A stretch of 64,000 bases of DNA from Paraglaciecola sp. (GTDB lineage: Bacteria > Pseudomonadota > Gammaproteobacteria > Enterobacterales > Alteromonadaceae). The stretch is taken from the NCBI GenBank assembly GCA_009993955.1, contig JAACSL010000019.1, forward strand, positions 1-64,000, given 5' to 3'. Shown one piece after another: positions 31,060-40,928 of this stretch. Below the pieces are notes generated by a model. The model did no database searches. It was not told the DNA's origin and was given only the letters and a program-made list of their open reading frames with translations. A program made the position numbers and the translations under genes. The stretch's first letter is position 1. Every line of letters starts with the position of its first letter.

Positions 31060-33219
31060 TTAACGCACTGCACTTAATATGGTGTTGAATAAGTCTTGCG
31101 CCGTGCCGATCAAACGCGCCGCGGCGGCGTAAGACTGCTGAAAACGTACCAAATTTGCCGCTTCTTCATCTAAGCTCACACCAGATACGGATTCAAACCA
31201 ATCGGTTGACTGCGCCTTCAGGGTTTTAGCCGCTTGTAGTGATATTTCCGCACTGGCGGCTTTTTGCCCAATATCGCTGACGATGTTTGCATAAGCCTCA
31301 TTAAAGCTCACTAAATTTCCGGCACCATTATTATTTAACTGCATCACAGCTTGGCGTTGTAAGCCGGTCATGTCCAGTCCATTGCGATTGTCATTTAAAC
31401 CATCAGTATTGTAGCCAATACTGAATCTGTCCCCAGCCTTAGGTTGACCTTGCAAACTAAAGTCGTAGCCTGGATAGTCATCCAAAGCGCTAAATGCTGC
31501 AGGCCATGCCGGACCAGCACCAGAGGCTTCAGCCTGAGCCAGCATGTTATTAAAATCGGTGGTGCCGGTCACAACGGTAATAACCGTGCCAGCGCTGTCT
31601 AACACTTGGTATTCCGTGGCCGAGGTAAATAGTATTTCCGCAGGAGCGCCAACGCCGCCACCGGGTGCAGCTCCGGGGCCATGAATACCGCCGCTTCCAT
31701 CAAAGGCTGATGCGGCTGAATTAGCAAAGGTATTGTCAACCACCGTATTGCTTACCCGAGTTGATACCAACTCGGCATCACCTAAATTATTTAAATTTGC
31801 ATCCACTCTAAACGGACTGGCGAAGGCTAAGTCCTCAGGACGTGTCATGCTCACTTTAATCTTATCGGCGGTATTTTTAGTGGGCTGCAATAAAAATTGA
31901 TCACCCACGGCGTAGCTTGCTGAACTTGAAAATTCTAACTCCATGCCACCGATTACCGGATTAAACACGCCACTTTGCGCGGTTAAACCGGTATAACTTT
32001 GGGTAATGGGATTGCCATTAATGTCGGTGACAGCGGTACCGTCGATATTCAACATGGCCACCGTTATGTCTACCGTAGGCGGCGCGCCGGGTGTTACGGC
32101 ATCAACGGTAACTTGGTAATCTGCACTGGTAATTTGACTCGCGGCCCCTTCTGTTATGCGACCGGTAACGATACTGTTTGGATTGGTGTTACTTGCGTAA
32201 CTGAGGCCCTGAAATTCCGGCAGTTCAAAGATATTGATCCCCAATTGTTGATCAAAATCCATGCCCATACGATTTTGGGTATTCAAACTTTCAGTTAAGG
32301 CAAGGGCAATTTGTCCCAGTTCTCGACGACTGCTCTCTAGCACTTCATCCCGATACTTAAATAAACCACCCAAGGTACCGCCTAGGTTAGTTTCCTTAAT
32401 ATTCAGTACCGTAGGTTTACCATTGCTACTCAATTGCAAGGATTTGTAATTTAAATCAGCGTCTTGGTTGATGGTAAAAACATTAAACGAGCCATCTTGC
32501 ATGACGAGGGATTCACCCGAGGTCAGGTTGACCAATACCGCACCATCATCATTGCTGTTAATTCTTGTTTCAATGGATATCAAGCTAGCCAGCTCGAGTA
32601 TGGCTTGATCACGTTGATCTTTTAAGGCACCGGGTTCATCGAAACGATTGTTCGCTTGGTTAACCCGAATCGCATCGTTCAAATCGGCGATAGAAGAAAC
32701 CAAGGAGTTGATTTTTCTAACGTTATTGTCCACTTCAAAATTAAGTTCTTCTTCTTTGTCACGCAGAAAACCCGCCATCGAGCCAATTTGCCCGGTAAGC
32801 GAGGCCGCTTCACCTAACACTAACTGGCGAGTGGCTTGACTGGTGGGATCATCGGAAGCGGTTTGAACCGCGGCAAAAAAGCGACTAATGCTGCTGGATA
32901 TACTGTTCGATTCACTGGCAAATACGTTATCCAATACCGCAGTTTTGCCCCAATACTCCTCAAACTGACTATATTGCGTAGTATCTCGGCGTAGTTGATT
33001 TTGTGCAAAGGTGTTCAGCACTCGTTCGGTGGTAGAGCGACCGACCCCACCCGTAAGTTCAGCAACCAATGTGGTTCGCTGGCGCACATAGCCTTCCGTG
33101 TTGACATTGGCAATGTTCTGACCCGTTGTGTTCAATAGTTGATTACTGGCATCCACCCCACTGCGGGCAATGTTCATTAGATCGGTGGTCAGTAAGTGGT
33201 TGCCACGGGTTGTAATCAC
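31060..33219 (-). CDS. flgK: Flagellar hook-associated protein 1
   Basis: A 719-residue protein, longer than the ~550 residues of enteric FlgK, with a large variable central domain. TTDLMNIARSGVDASNQLLN and NIANVNTEGYVRQRT at the N-terminus and EEAANLVRFQQSYAAAARLI at the C-terminus are diagnostic. The start is a GTG at 33219, which has GGAGG six bases before it, so the N-terminus MITTRGNHLL is longer than usual. It links hook and filament. Confidence 0.95.
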   Translation of the reverse strand: MITTRGNHLLTTDLMNIARSGVDASNQLLNTTGQNIANVNTEGYVRQRTTLVAELTGGVGRSTTERVLNTFAQNQLRRDTTQYSQFEEYWGKTAVLDNVFASESNSISSSISRFFAAVQTASDDPTSQATRQLVLGEAASLTGQIGSMAGFLRDKEEELNFEVDNNVRKINSLVSSIADLNDAIRVNQANNRFDEPGALKDQRDQAILELASLISIETRINSNDDGAVLVNLTSGESLVMQDGSFNVFTINQDADLNYKSLQLSSNGKPTVLNIKETNLGGTLGGLFKYRDEVLESSRRELGQIALALTESLNTQNRMGMDFDQQLGINIFELPEFQGLSYASNTNPNSIVTGRITEGAASQITSADYQVTVDAVTPGAPPTVDITVAMLNIDGTAVTDINGNPITQSYTGLTAQSGVFNPVIGGMELEFSSSASYAVGDQFLLQPTKNTADKIKVSMTRPEDLAFASPFRVDANLNNLGDAELVSTRVSNTVVDNTFANSAASAFDGSGGIHGPGAAPGGGVGAPAEILFTSATEYQVLDSAGTVITVVTGTTDFNNMLAQAEASGAGPAWPAAFSALDDYPGYDFSLQGQPKAGDRFSIGYNTDGLNDNRNGLDMTGLQRQAVMQLNNNGAGNLVSFNEAYANIVSDIGQKAASAEISLQAAKTLKAQSTDWFESVSGVSLDEEAANLVRFQQSYAAAARLIGTAQDLFNTILSAVR

Positions 33220-33271
33220 ATTGCCTCCTTAACGCTGCTTTGTACACTAAGCTTACACATTATCAAAGTCA

Positions 33272-34240
33272 TTATGGTGCCAACTCCTGCAAAGTAGAGC
33301 TTGCCATCACACGCGTTATTTTCTCGGAATATTCAGGATCGGTGGCATAACCCGCTTGTTGTAACTCAGCAAAATAACGTTGTGCTTCACCACTGTTGGC
33401 AACAGCATGTTGATAACGAGGCTGCTGTTTAACAAAATCAACATAATCTTGCAGTGAGTCAGCGAAAGATGCATACACTCTAAATGGCGATTTTTGTTTA
33501 TTGGCGACACCTTGCTCAAACTCCAGCGAATCAATAAGCACTTTTTCGCCCTGCCAATCTTTAGTGGCTTTAATGCCAAATAAATTATGGCTGTTGGTGC
33601 CATCTGGCCGATGGATCATGTGCTGTCCCCAGCCCGTCTCAACCGCCGCTTGAGCTAGCAAGGCTTTGGGTTCGAGACCTAGTTGCGCTGCAGCAGACTC
33701 GACGGCGGGTAAGAGTTGCTCGGCAAAATCTTGCGGCCCACTAAAGGCTGGCCCTTTATATGCTTTTGACGCATAGCTAGACGTGTTGTCTTGTGGCAGC
33801 ACAGCTTGTTGTGCCGCTTCAATCATGTTTACTGTGTGTCGATTTACAACCGAGAGATTGCCGTCGTTGCGCACGGCACTGGCTGGCATATAACCTTCAG
33901 ACAACTGTCCGAGTTGCTGCACAATCACTTTGGCTAGCCCCATACTGCCGCGACTAGCGATATCGTTGGCCAACTGCTGATCATGCATATCTCGATAAAA
34001 TTTAACTTGTTCTGAGTTGAACGGACTGTTTTCGTCAGCCATCACATCTTGCGCTTTACGCATAGACTTGAGCATCATTTGGATGAAAATACCCTCAAAT
34101 TGCTGTGCTGCTTCTTGCAAGGCTGCTTTGTCGCCACTTTGCGCAGCGCGGCGCAAGGTGTCCAAGCCTTGCAGGTCGTTAACATTTCGCGACAATTCAA
34201 GTTGGTTGGTTGAGGGAGAGGAGAAGTCGAGATCACGCAT
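33272..34240 (-). CDS. flgJ: Flagellar rod assembly protein / muramidase
   Basis: A 322-residue two-domain protein. Residues ~30-110 form the rod-binding domain (QFEGIFIQMMLKSMRKAQD). Residues ~170-320 form a glucosaminidase-type peptidoglycan hydrolase domain with AAVETGWGQHMI and NLFGIKA. It opens the cell wall so that the rod can pass. It starts two bases after flgI. Confidence 0.95.
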   Translation of the reverse strand: MRDLDFSSPSTNQLELSRNVNDLQGLDTLRRAAQSGDKAALQEAAQQFEGIFIQMMLKSMRKAQDVMADENSPFNSEQVKFYRDMHDQQLANDIASRGSMGLAKVIVQQLGQLSEGYMPASAVRNDGNLSVVNRHTVNMIEAAQQAVLPQDNTSSYASKAYKGPAFSGPQDFAEQLLPAVESAAAQLGLEPKALLAQAAVETGWGQHMIHRPDGTNSHNLFGIKATKDWQGEKVLIDSLEFEQGVANKQKSPFRVYASFADSLQDYVDFVKQQPRYQHAVANSGEAQRYFAELQQAGYATDPEYSEKITRVMASSTLQELAP

Positions 34241-34242
34241 AG

Positions 34243-35367
34243 TTAAATCACCACCAGCTCACCTTGCAAAGCGCCCGCTTCTCGCAAAGCTTCCAGAATA
34301 GCCATCAAATCACCGGGGGCAGCACCCACTTCATTCACTGCACGCACTAACTCGTCGAGGGTTACCCCGGGATTAAATTTAAACATGCGTGTATCATCGA
34401 GGTTCACGTCAATAATTGATTGGTTCGTGACAACGGTGTCCCCCGCACCTAAGGCATTTGGCTGTGACACCGTCTGGTTTTCGGCAATGGTAACGGTTAA
34501 GCCACCATGGGTAATCGCCGCAGGTAACAGACGCACATCTTGACCGATAACAATGGTGCCAGTGCGGCTATTGATCACCACTCTCGCTGACGCTTTAGCT
34601 GGGGTAAACACAAAATTCTCTAAGGTAGCCAAAAATCCGACGCGCTGTCCCACGTCACGTGGCGCGCTGACACGCACGGATGCAGCATCAATAGGTGTTG
34701 CAATGATATAACCTTTATCCGGATCCGCACCTAAGCGTAAATTGATGGTATCTGCTAAATTTTTTGCCGTCGAAAAATCGGGGTAATTCAGATTGAGGGT
34801 AAGAAAATCATTTTGCATAAACCCGCTTGGCACGGCTCTTTCAACCAATGCGCCATTGGCAATGCGCCCCACTGTTGGTGTATTGGACACAATTTTTGAA
34901 CCATCTGCACCCTCAGCACCAAAGCCGCTGACCACCAAACTGCCTTGAGCCACTGCATAAATATTGCCATCTAAACCCTTCAGGAAGGTTTGCAGTAAGG
35001 TACCGCCTTGCAAACTGCCTGCCTCTCCGATAGACGAAACGGTGACATCAATGGTCTGGCCGGGTTTGATGAAAGGCGGTAACTGCGCATGTACTGCCAC
35101 AGCAGCCACGTTCTTAATTTTTGGTTTTACATTGTTAGCGATGCTGATGCCAAAATTAGACAACATGGTGCGAAAGCTTTGCTCGGTAAACGGACTTTGC
35201 TCTCCGGTACCGGGTAAACCTACCACCAAGCCATAGCCCACCAGCTGATTCGACCGCACCCCTTGAACGGTGGCTAAGTCTTTGATCCTTTGCTGAGCCT
35301 GTGAGGGCATAGTCAGCAAGAGCAGAATAAACAACAAATTGGCGCATGTTTTCATCATTATTCTCAT
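34243..35367 (-). CDS. flgI: Flagellar P-ring protein
   Basis: A 374-residue protein with an N-terminal signal peptide ([15 protein letters not shown]) and the FlgI signature [20 protein letters not shown]. It forms the periplasmic P-ring in the peptidoglycan layer. Length and C-terminus ([21 protein letters not shown]) match the family. It directly follows flgH. Confidence 0.96.
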   Translation of the reverse strand: MRIMMKTCANLLFILLLLTMPSQAQQRIKDLATVQGVRSNQLVGYGLVVGLPGTGEQSPFTEQSFRTMLSNFGISIANNVKPKIKNVAAVAVHAQLPPFIKPGQTIDVTVSSIGEAGSLQGGTLLQTFLKGLDGNIYAVAQGSLVVSGFGAEGADGSKIVSNTPTVGRIANGALVERAVPSGFMQNDFLTLNLNYPDFSTAKNLADTINLRLGADPDKGYIIATPIDAASVRVSAPRDVGQRVGFLATLENFVFTPAKASARVVINSRTGTIVIGQDVRLLPAAITHGGLTVTIAENQTVSQPNALGAGDTVVTNQSIIDVNLDDTRMFKFNPGVTLDELVRAVNEVGAAPGDLMAILEALREAGALQGELVVI

Positions 35368-36060
35368 TTAAAAAGGCCACCACTCGCCGGTGAAAAAGTT
35401 CGTCAACCAGCCTTGTTTTTGGGTTTCTGCAAAAGAACCGGTGCCGCTATATTGGATGCGCGCATTGGCCACTTTACTGGACAACACTTCATTACTGGGA
35501 CTGATGTCGGCGGGGCGCACGACCCCAGTGAGACGAATGTATTCATCACCGTTGTTTAGGGTCAGCCATTTTTCCCCCCGCACCACCAGATTTTGATTGG
35601 ACAATACTTGGATTACCGTAACGGTTATGTTGCCCGACAGCGCATTACTTTGGTTGGTTGAGGCATCCCCTGCAAAGCTGTTGGTATTGTCGATCCCCAG
35701 CTGAATGGACTCTGAGCCGATATTAACTGTATTGCCACCCAAGCCAACAATGGGATTGAGGGCAATACTGGTATCTTTACTGGTGCTGGTGCCCGCGCTT
35801 TTACTGGCATTGGTATTTTCACGTAAGGTGACCGTAATGATGTCGCCAACTCGACGACCTTTCACATCGGAATAGATGCTGTTAGCCATATCCGCCTGAA
35901 AAATCGAGCCGTCATCGGCAAGTTTTTGCCGTGGCACATCAGGCACAACGGGGGCGTAGAAAGGGTCATTGGGCAATGGATTACGCTCTTCAGTGCTGGC
36001 GCAGCTGCATAAAATGAACGTGCAAAGCAACACAGATAACGTATTCATTAAGGCATGCAT
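35368..36060 (-). CDS. flgH: Flagellar L-ring lipoprotein
   Basis: About 230 residues from the ATG at 36060, preceded by GGTGGA; an ATG five codons upstream overlaps the flgG stop. The lipobox LCSC around residues 17-20 gives a lipoprotein anchored to the outer membrane. RVGDIITVTLRENTNASKS and LVVRGEKWLTLNNGDEYIRL are FlgH motifs. It forms the L-ring. Confidence 0.95.
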   Translation of the reverse strand: MHALMNTLSVLLCTFILCSCASTEERNPLPNDPFYAPVVPDVPRQKLADDGSIFQADMANSIYSDVKGRRVGDIITVTLRENTNASKSAGTSTSKDTSIALNPIVGLGGNTVNIGSESIQLGIDNTNSFAGDASTNQSNALSGNITVTVIQVLSNQNLVVRGEKWLTLNNGDEYIRLTGVVRPADISPSNEVLSSKVANARIQYSGTGSFAETQKQGWLTNFFTGEWWPF

Positions 36061-36074
36061 CTGTCTATCCACCA

Positions 36075-36863
36075 TTATAATTGTTGAATAACTTGGCCAA
36101 GCATTTGGTCAACCGCCGAGATCACCTTAGAGTTCATCTCATACAAACGTTGGCTTTCAATTAGGTTAACCAACTCCTCGGTTACGTTAACATTGGAGGT
36201 CTCCAGAGAGCCTTGTGCCAGAGTACCTAAGCCTTCTAAACCAGGAATACCTTGTTGTGGATCGCCACTGACCGCCGTTTCAACAAACAAGTTTTGGCCG
36301 ATGGGTTGCAAACCGGTGGGGTTAATAAAATTGGTGAGTGTCAGCTGGCCTAATACGTTGGGGGCCGCTTGACCACGAATAGTGGCGGATATTTCACCGT
36401 CTTGTGAGATGGTGATTTGTTGGGCGTCATTGGGCACGGTAATGGTGGGTTGCAATAAAAAACCCGCACCAGGTGTGACAATTTGCCCCTGATCATTAAG
36501 GGTGAATTGGCCGTTGCGTGTGTAAGCGATGGTGCCATCCGGCTGCAATACTTCAAAAAAACCGTCACCCTGGATAGACATATCCAAGGCATTTTCAGTG
36601 GTGATCATGTTGCCTTGGGTATGGGATTTTTGTGTGGCAACAACCTTACTACCGGCACCGAGCATTAGACCCGAAGGCAACTCAGTATCCGCAGACGAGC
36701 GACCACCCGGTTGATTAATATTTTGGTAAAGTAAATCTTCAAAGATGGCGCGGTCTTTTTTAAAGCCCACAGTACTGGCGTTGGCCAAATTGTTAGAAAT
36801 GACCGATACGTCGGTTTGTGCGGCGTCTAAGCCAGTTTTACTGATCCAAAGTGCTGGGTGCAT
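36075..36863 (-). CDS. flgG: Flagellar distal rod protein
   Basis: A 262-residue axial protein with HPALWISKTGLDAAQTDVSV, NNLANASTVGFKKDRAIFED, and a C-terminus ENLIES-like motif (VNVTEELVNLIESQRLYEMN). These match FlgG, the distal rod. It is preceded by flgF and followed by flgH. Confidence 0.96.
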   Translation of the reverse strand: MHPALWISKTGLDAAQTDVSVISNNLANASTVGFKKDRAIFEDLLYQNINQPGGRSSADTELPSGLMLGAGSKVVATQKSHTQGNMITTENALDMSIQGDGFFEVLQPDGTIAYTRNGQFTLNDQGQIVTPGAGFLLQPTITVPNDAQQITISQDGEISATIRGQAAPNVLGQLTLTNFINPTGLQPIGQNLFVETAVSGDPQQGIPGLEGLGTLAQGSLETSNVNVTEELVNLIESQRLYEMNSKVISAVDQMLGQVIQQL

Positions 36864-36913
36864 ACATCACCTCCTGTATTAACCACAAAGAGCAAGGGGC
36901 CAAGCCACATTGC

Positions 36914-37657
36914 TTAAATAATTCTGAGAATTTGATTACCACGCGTGTCGATATCTTCTGCGCGATTCATCAGCTTCACTTGCATTTCATAGTGACGTTG
37001 TAAGTTGATCATATTGACCATTTCGTCCACCGGATTGACATTGCTGCCTTCCAGCATGCCGGTGCGCAAGCTCACATTCGCATCGTCTAAGGCCAAAGAG
37101 CCGTCTTTCATACGATAGAGACCATCATCGCCACGCAGCAAGTTACGGGCTTGTGGGTTGACTAATTTTAAGCGCCCTACTTCTTCCAAAACGGTTTCTG
37201 GCGCCCCCAGTGGTCTCACTGAAATTGTGCCGTCCGAGGCAATATTGATATTCGACAGTGGGATAGGCAGAGCAAGCGGCCCACCATTGCCAATCACCGT
37301 ATTGCCGTGTGAATCTTTAAGCAAACCATCAGCACCCAATTCAAAACTGCCATTGCGGCTGTATGCCTCATTGCCGTTTTTATCTTGCACGGCAAACCAT
37401 CCGTCACCTTGAATCGCGGCATCAAGTGAGCGGTCGGTTTGCACCATCGCACCACCCGCATAATTGTTGGTGGGGCTCTCGGTCATCGCAAATACACGAG
37501 TGGCTAAACCTTCGCCAAAAGCAGGCATGGCGCGCGCTTGGGCGAGTTGCGCTTTAAAACCCGTGGTTTGTGCATTCGCTAAATTATTCGCGCGGATCGA
37601 TGTACCCAACAAATCTTGCGAGGCGCCACTGGCAGCAATGTAAAGCATTTTGTCCAT
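36914..37657 (-). CDS. flgF: Flagellar proximal rod protein
   Basis: A 247-residue axial protein starting MDKMLYIAASGASQDLLGTS with RANNLANAQTTGFKAQLAQA, then a C-terminus NPVDEMVNMINLQRHYEMQV. This is FlgF. A sigma-54-type promoter at 37696-37712 is directly upstream, so flgF begins a new transcription unit running through flgG, H, I, J and probably K, L. Confidence 0.95.
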   Translation of the reverse strand: MDKMLYIAASGASQDLLGTSIRANNLANAQTTGFKAQLAQARAMPAFGEGLATRVFAMTESPTNNYAGGAMVQTDRSLDAAIQGDGWFAVQDKNGNEAYSRNGSFELGADGLLKDSHGNTVIGNGGPLALPIPLSNINIASDGTISVRPLGAPETVLEEVGRLKLVNPQARNLLRGDDGLYRMKDGSLALDDANVSLRTGMLEGSNVNPVDEMVNMINLQRHYEMQVKLMNRAEDIDTRGNQILRII

Positions 37658-37695
37658 GACAAGTTCTTGACTAAAGTGACATTTGTTTATTACCT

Positions 37696-37712
37696 AGCAA
37701 TTACGATGCCAT
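37696..37712 (-). promoter_or_regulatory. Sigma-54 promoter of flgF
   Basis: Minus strand: ATGGCATCGTAATTGCT has GG and GC 12 bases apart and matches TGGCAT/TTGCT of the -24/-12 consensus. It is about 40 bases upstream of the flgF start and downstream of the flgE terminator. Confidence 0.75.
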
Positions 37713-37795
37713 CGGCATGAACGTTGAGTATTTTGCTGGGTTTATAGCTTTGGGTGAGATGTTGTACTTAAAAAGAAACGCGCTTGAAAGCTCAT

Positions 37796-37823
37796 AAAAA
37801 AGGCCATGCATGCATGGCCTTTT
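37796..37823 (-). terminator. Terminator after flgE
   Basis: Minus strand: a palindromic stem GGCCATGCATGCATGGCC followed by six T. It lies 17 bases after the flgE stop and separates flgBCDE from flgF. Confidence 0.85.
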
Positions 37824-37839
37824 AGTAGTCCTAAAATCC

Positions 37840-39225
37840 TTAACGGATATTTAAGATAGTTTGGTTGAGCTGGTTGTTGACTTCCAAGGCCCGTGAGTTG
37901 GCCTGGAAATTCCGCTGGGCAATAATCAAATCTATCAGCTCAGTGGTTAAGTTGACGTTTGCCTGCTCCAGGGCAGATGAATTGATATCACCAAAGGTAC
38001 CGGTGGTGGCTTCACCCGCGAGGGCTTCACCCGACAAAATACTCTCTTGCCACTGAGTATTACTTTGCTGAGTTAAACCTTGGTCGTTAGCAAAACGCGC
38101 CAAGGCCACCCGCACGATGGGCTCAGAGGTACCGTTTGAATACGTTGCTCGTACCAAACCATCGGTACCAATATCGATGCCGGTTAAACGTCCTACTGGT
38201 AAACCATCTTGCTCTAGTGAGGTCACTTCAAACGCAGAAGCAAATTGTGTGGGCTCATCTGGTGTCGCATTGGTGGCATCAAGGGCAAAGTTAGTGGTAA
38301 TAAGCTGCGAAGGGTCCGAGCCATTAATCAAAATCGCCCCACCTAAAGGTACTGAAGCAATATCACCGGTTGGCGACAAGGTACCGTCGGCATTTTGAAT
38401 GCCTTGGAAATCACCACCACTACTGAAAAGCATCCTAAAGCCTGCGATACCGTTGCCCGCCCCCAAAGCGGTTTCACCCACCACGTTTGCACCGGTAGTA
38501 GGTGGCGTATTCAGAGTATTACCCTCGGTTTGCAAGGGTTGATCATCAACATAAGTTAAACCTACCCACTGATTGGACGCCGCCGAATCTTTGAGGAAAT
38601 AGTAAGTCATGATGTGACTATCACCCAGAGAGTCAAACACTGTCACTGACGTTGCTGCGTTATAAGTTAGGGGGTCATCAGGATTAAATAAATCTAGGTC
38701 TACTGCATCATCGCCAGCTGGCAAATTCATTTTAAGCGTCACTTCCGATGTAGGCTGGGGAGAACCAGACGAATCTGGGATACGCACGGGCACTGTGGTA
38801 CTGAGTGCAACCGAAGCAGACGACCCATCTGCGTTAACCGGGAAACCCAACAGATGGTCACCATTTGAATTGACCACAAAGTTATCCGAATTTAGCTTAA
38901 ACATACCGGCGCGAGTAAAGGAAAAATCCCGGGAGTCAAGACCTGGGATGGTGGCAAAAAAGCCATTGCCAGTGATCGCCAAATCAAGGGCGTTATTGGT
39001 AAACTGTAAGCTGCCTTGGGAAAATTGTTGAGCGACTTCTTGCGTCAATACACCGTCGCCCACTTTGGTTTTGCCACCCGCCAACAATGATTGCGCATAG
39101 ACGTCTCCAAATTCAGCGCGGGACTCTTTAAAGCCCACCGTGTTAACGTTCGCGATATTATTCGCGGTTGTATCTAAGTCTCTTTGTGCAGCTGAAACGC
39201 CGCTTAATGCTATGTTAAAAGACAT
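37840..39225 (-). CDS. flgE: Flagellar hook protein
   Basis: A 461-residue axial protein with MSFNIALSGVSAAQRDLDTT, NNIANVNTVGFKESRAEFGD and, at the C-terminus, LIDLIIAQRNFQANSRALEV. These mark FlgE, which polymerises into the hook. It follows flgD by 15 bases. The gene ends just before a strong terminator. Confidence 0.95.
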   Translation of the reverse strand: MSFNIALSGVSAAQRDLDTTANNIANVNTVGFKESRAEFGDVYAQSLLAGGKTKVGDGVLTQEVAQQFSQGSLQFTNNALDLAITGNGFFATIPGLDSRDFSFTRAGMFKLNSDNFVVNSNGDHLLGFPVNADGSSASVALSTTVPVRIPDSSGSPQPTSEVTLKMNLPAGDDAVDLDLFNPDDPLTYNAATSVTVFDSLGDSHIMTYYFLKDSAASNQWVGLTYVDDQPLQTEGNTLNTPPTTGANVVGETALGAGNGIAGFRMLFSSGGDFQGIQNADGTLSPTGDIASVPLGGAILINGSDPSQLITTNFALDATNATPDEPTQFASAFEVTSLEQDGLPVGRLTGIDIGTDGLVRATYSNGTSEPIVRVALARFANDQGLTQQSNTQWQESILSGEALAGEATTGTFGDINSSALEQANVNLTTELIDLIIAQRNFQANSRALEVNNQLNQTILNIR

Positions 39226-39240
39226 GTTTATGTTCTCCTG

Positions 39241-39927
39241 TTAACCGCCGATTTGAATAACGTCATCAAGCTTCACGCTGACATCACCATCCAAATTAAG
39301 AATAATACCTTGTTTGCTACCACTGATACTGACGCTATCCACATGCCGATTGATGGCTGTAGGCAGAACCTGCGACTCACCGCCAATCTTACCTTGCGCA
39401 CGCACAACATAATTGCCGGGAGGCAATTGATTGCCGCTCGTATCCGTGCCGTCCCAATTAAATTGCACGTTGCCAGGTGCTTGTGTACCGGCTTTGATCA
39501 CTTTCACTACTGAACCCACAGAGTTTTCAATAGTGATTTCCATTTCTTGCACGGTTTCACTGTTAATGATGACGCCCGACACCCCCTGTCCGGCATTGGA
39601 CATATAACCGATGTCACCTTGTAGCAATACTTTTTGGCCAATCAAGCTTGACGCCTGCAGAGCCTGATTGGAGGTCATCGAGGTGGCAAAATCTTCGAAT
39701 TTAGTATTTAAATTTTCGATCCCTTCCGCCATAGTGAAACTGGTCATTTGCGCGACCATTTGATCGTTATCAACGGGTTTAGTGGGGTCTTGATTAGCCA
39801 ATTGCTCAGTCAGCAAGGCAAAGAAGTCTTCTTGGGTTAGGCGTTTGTTGCTGTCGTCTGCCACCGGTACCGTTTCAGGTTGCCAGTAGTAGTCAGTGCT
39901 TAGCCCTTTATTTGTTAGAATGTCCAC
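39241..39927 (-). CDS. flgD: Flagellar hook cap / assembly protein
   Basis: A 228-residue protein. LTQEDFFALLTEQLANQDPT is the conserved N-terminal motif of FlgD, and NVQFNWDGTDTSGNQLPPG is the FlgD Ig-like region. It caps the growing hook. There is a 51-base gap after flgC. Confidence 0.95.
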   Translation of the reverse strand: MDILTNKGLSTDYYWQPETVPVADDSNKRLTQEDFFALLTEQLANQDPTKPVDNDQMVAQMTSFTMAEGIENLNTKFEDFATSMTSNQALQASSLIGQKVLLQGDIGYMSNAGQGVSGVIINSETVQEMEITIENSVGSVVKVIKAGTQAPGNVQFNWDGTDTSGNQLPPGNYVVRAQGKIGGESQVLPTAINRHVDSVSISGSKQGIILNLDGDVSVKLDDVIQIGG

Positions 39928-39978
39928 GTTCTTTCCTCTGCTTGCAATACTTGCTAATTAAACTTAACCAACTAAACC

Positions 39979-40401
39979 TTACTGTCCTTGACCAAGGCGT
40001 AACACTGTCGTAAACAAACGTTTGGTGGTATCCGTAATTTGTACGTTGGTTTCATAGGCTTTTGACGCAGACATCATGTCAGCCATTTCTTCCACGATAT
40101 TCACGTTGGGTTTGTATATGTAGCCATTTTCGTCAGCCATGGGATGACCGGGGCTATACTCAATTTGAAGGGGCTTTTGACTTTCGACAACACCGAGTAC
40201 TTGCACCTTAGTGCCTGGACTTAAATCTTGAGTGGCGCGTTGTAATTCTGCGGCAAAAACAGGATGGCGAGCTTTGTAAGTTGCTTCGTAGCTACTACTC
40301 ACACTATTTGCGTTGGCAACGTTACTTGCTGTAGTATTCAGACGCACACTTTGTGCACTCATGCCCGAACTGGCGATATCCATTACATTAAATAAGCTCA
40401 T
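39979..40401 (-). CDS. flgC: Flagellar proximal rod protein
   Basis: A 140-residue axial protein with IASSGMSAQSVRLNTTASNV at the N-terminus and PNVNIVEEMADMMSASKAYE in the C-terminus, which match FlgC. It starts two bases after flgB. Confidence 0.95.
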   Translation of the reverse strand: MSLFNVMDIASSGMSAQSVRLNTTASNVANANSVSSSYEATYKARHPVFAAELQRATQDLSPGTKVQVLGVVESQKPLQIEYSPGHPMADENGYIYKPNVNIVEEMADMMSASKAYETNVQITDTTKRLFTTVLRLGQGQ

Positions 40402-40403
40402 TA

Positions 40404-40805
40404 TTATTGCCCCCCTCCGCTTAGCGCTTTTTTCATGCCCTTAATCTTGCCGTTTAAAAACTCTAAGCCGGCTTGGTAACGTAATCCGTTGTCTAAAAAT
40501 GCATTTCTTTCTTGTTGCACATCAACAGTATTGCCGTCACCGGTATCAGGTTGATCTGGAATACGAAACTCCACACTGCCACTGCCTTGCATCGACCCCT
40601 TTATATGATTTTCATGGGTACGCACCATGTTGTGCTCTCTGGCATATTGCGCACTTTGCATGACTTTTTGAAAGTCTAAATCACGAGCTTTATAACCGGG
40701 GGTATTGGCGTTGGCGAGATTGCCGGCAATGATTTCCATGCGATCAGTGCGCACTTGCATTGCTTTTTGATGGAAACCCATGAGCTTGTCTAAGTTAATT
40801 GCCAT
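40404..40805 (-). CDS. flgB: Flagellar proximal rod protein
   Basis: A 133-residue axial protein with AGNLANANTPGYKARDLDFQ and a C-terminus YQAGLEFLNGKIKGMKKAL. It is the first gene of flgBCDE, directly downstream of a sigma-54 promoter. Confidence 0.95.
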   Translation of the reverse strand: MAINLDKLMGFHQKAMQVRTDRMEIIAGNLANANTPGYKARDLDFQKVMQSAQYAREHNMVRTHENHIKGSMQGSGSVEFRIPDQPDTGDGNTVDVQQERNAFLDNGLRYQAGLEFLNGKIKGMKKALSGGGQ

Positions 40806-40856
40806 TGCTTTTTCCTCTATCGAGAAGGCTGTGTTCTCGTACTATGGGATTTGTTT

Positions 40857-40873
40857 AGCAAAGGCTATGCCAG
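40857..40873 (-). promoter_or_regulatory. Sigma-54 promoter of flgB
   Basis: Minus strand: CTGGCATAGCCTTTGCT, an excellent match to the -24/-12 consensus with GG and GC 12 bases apart. It is about 50 bases upstream of flgB, which fits FlrC-type activation of hook-basal body genes in polar flagellar systems. Confidence 0.8.
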
Positions 40874-40928
40874 AAGATTGAAGATCATGCCCAGTGGTGC
40901 AATAACACCGCGCATGTAAATGAATTTG

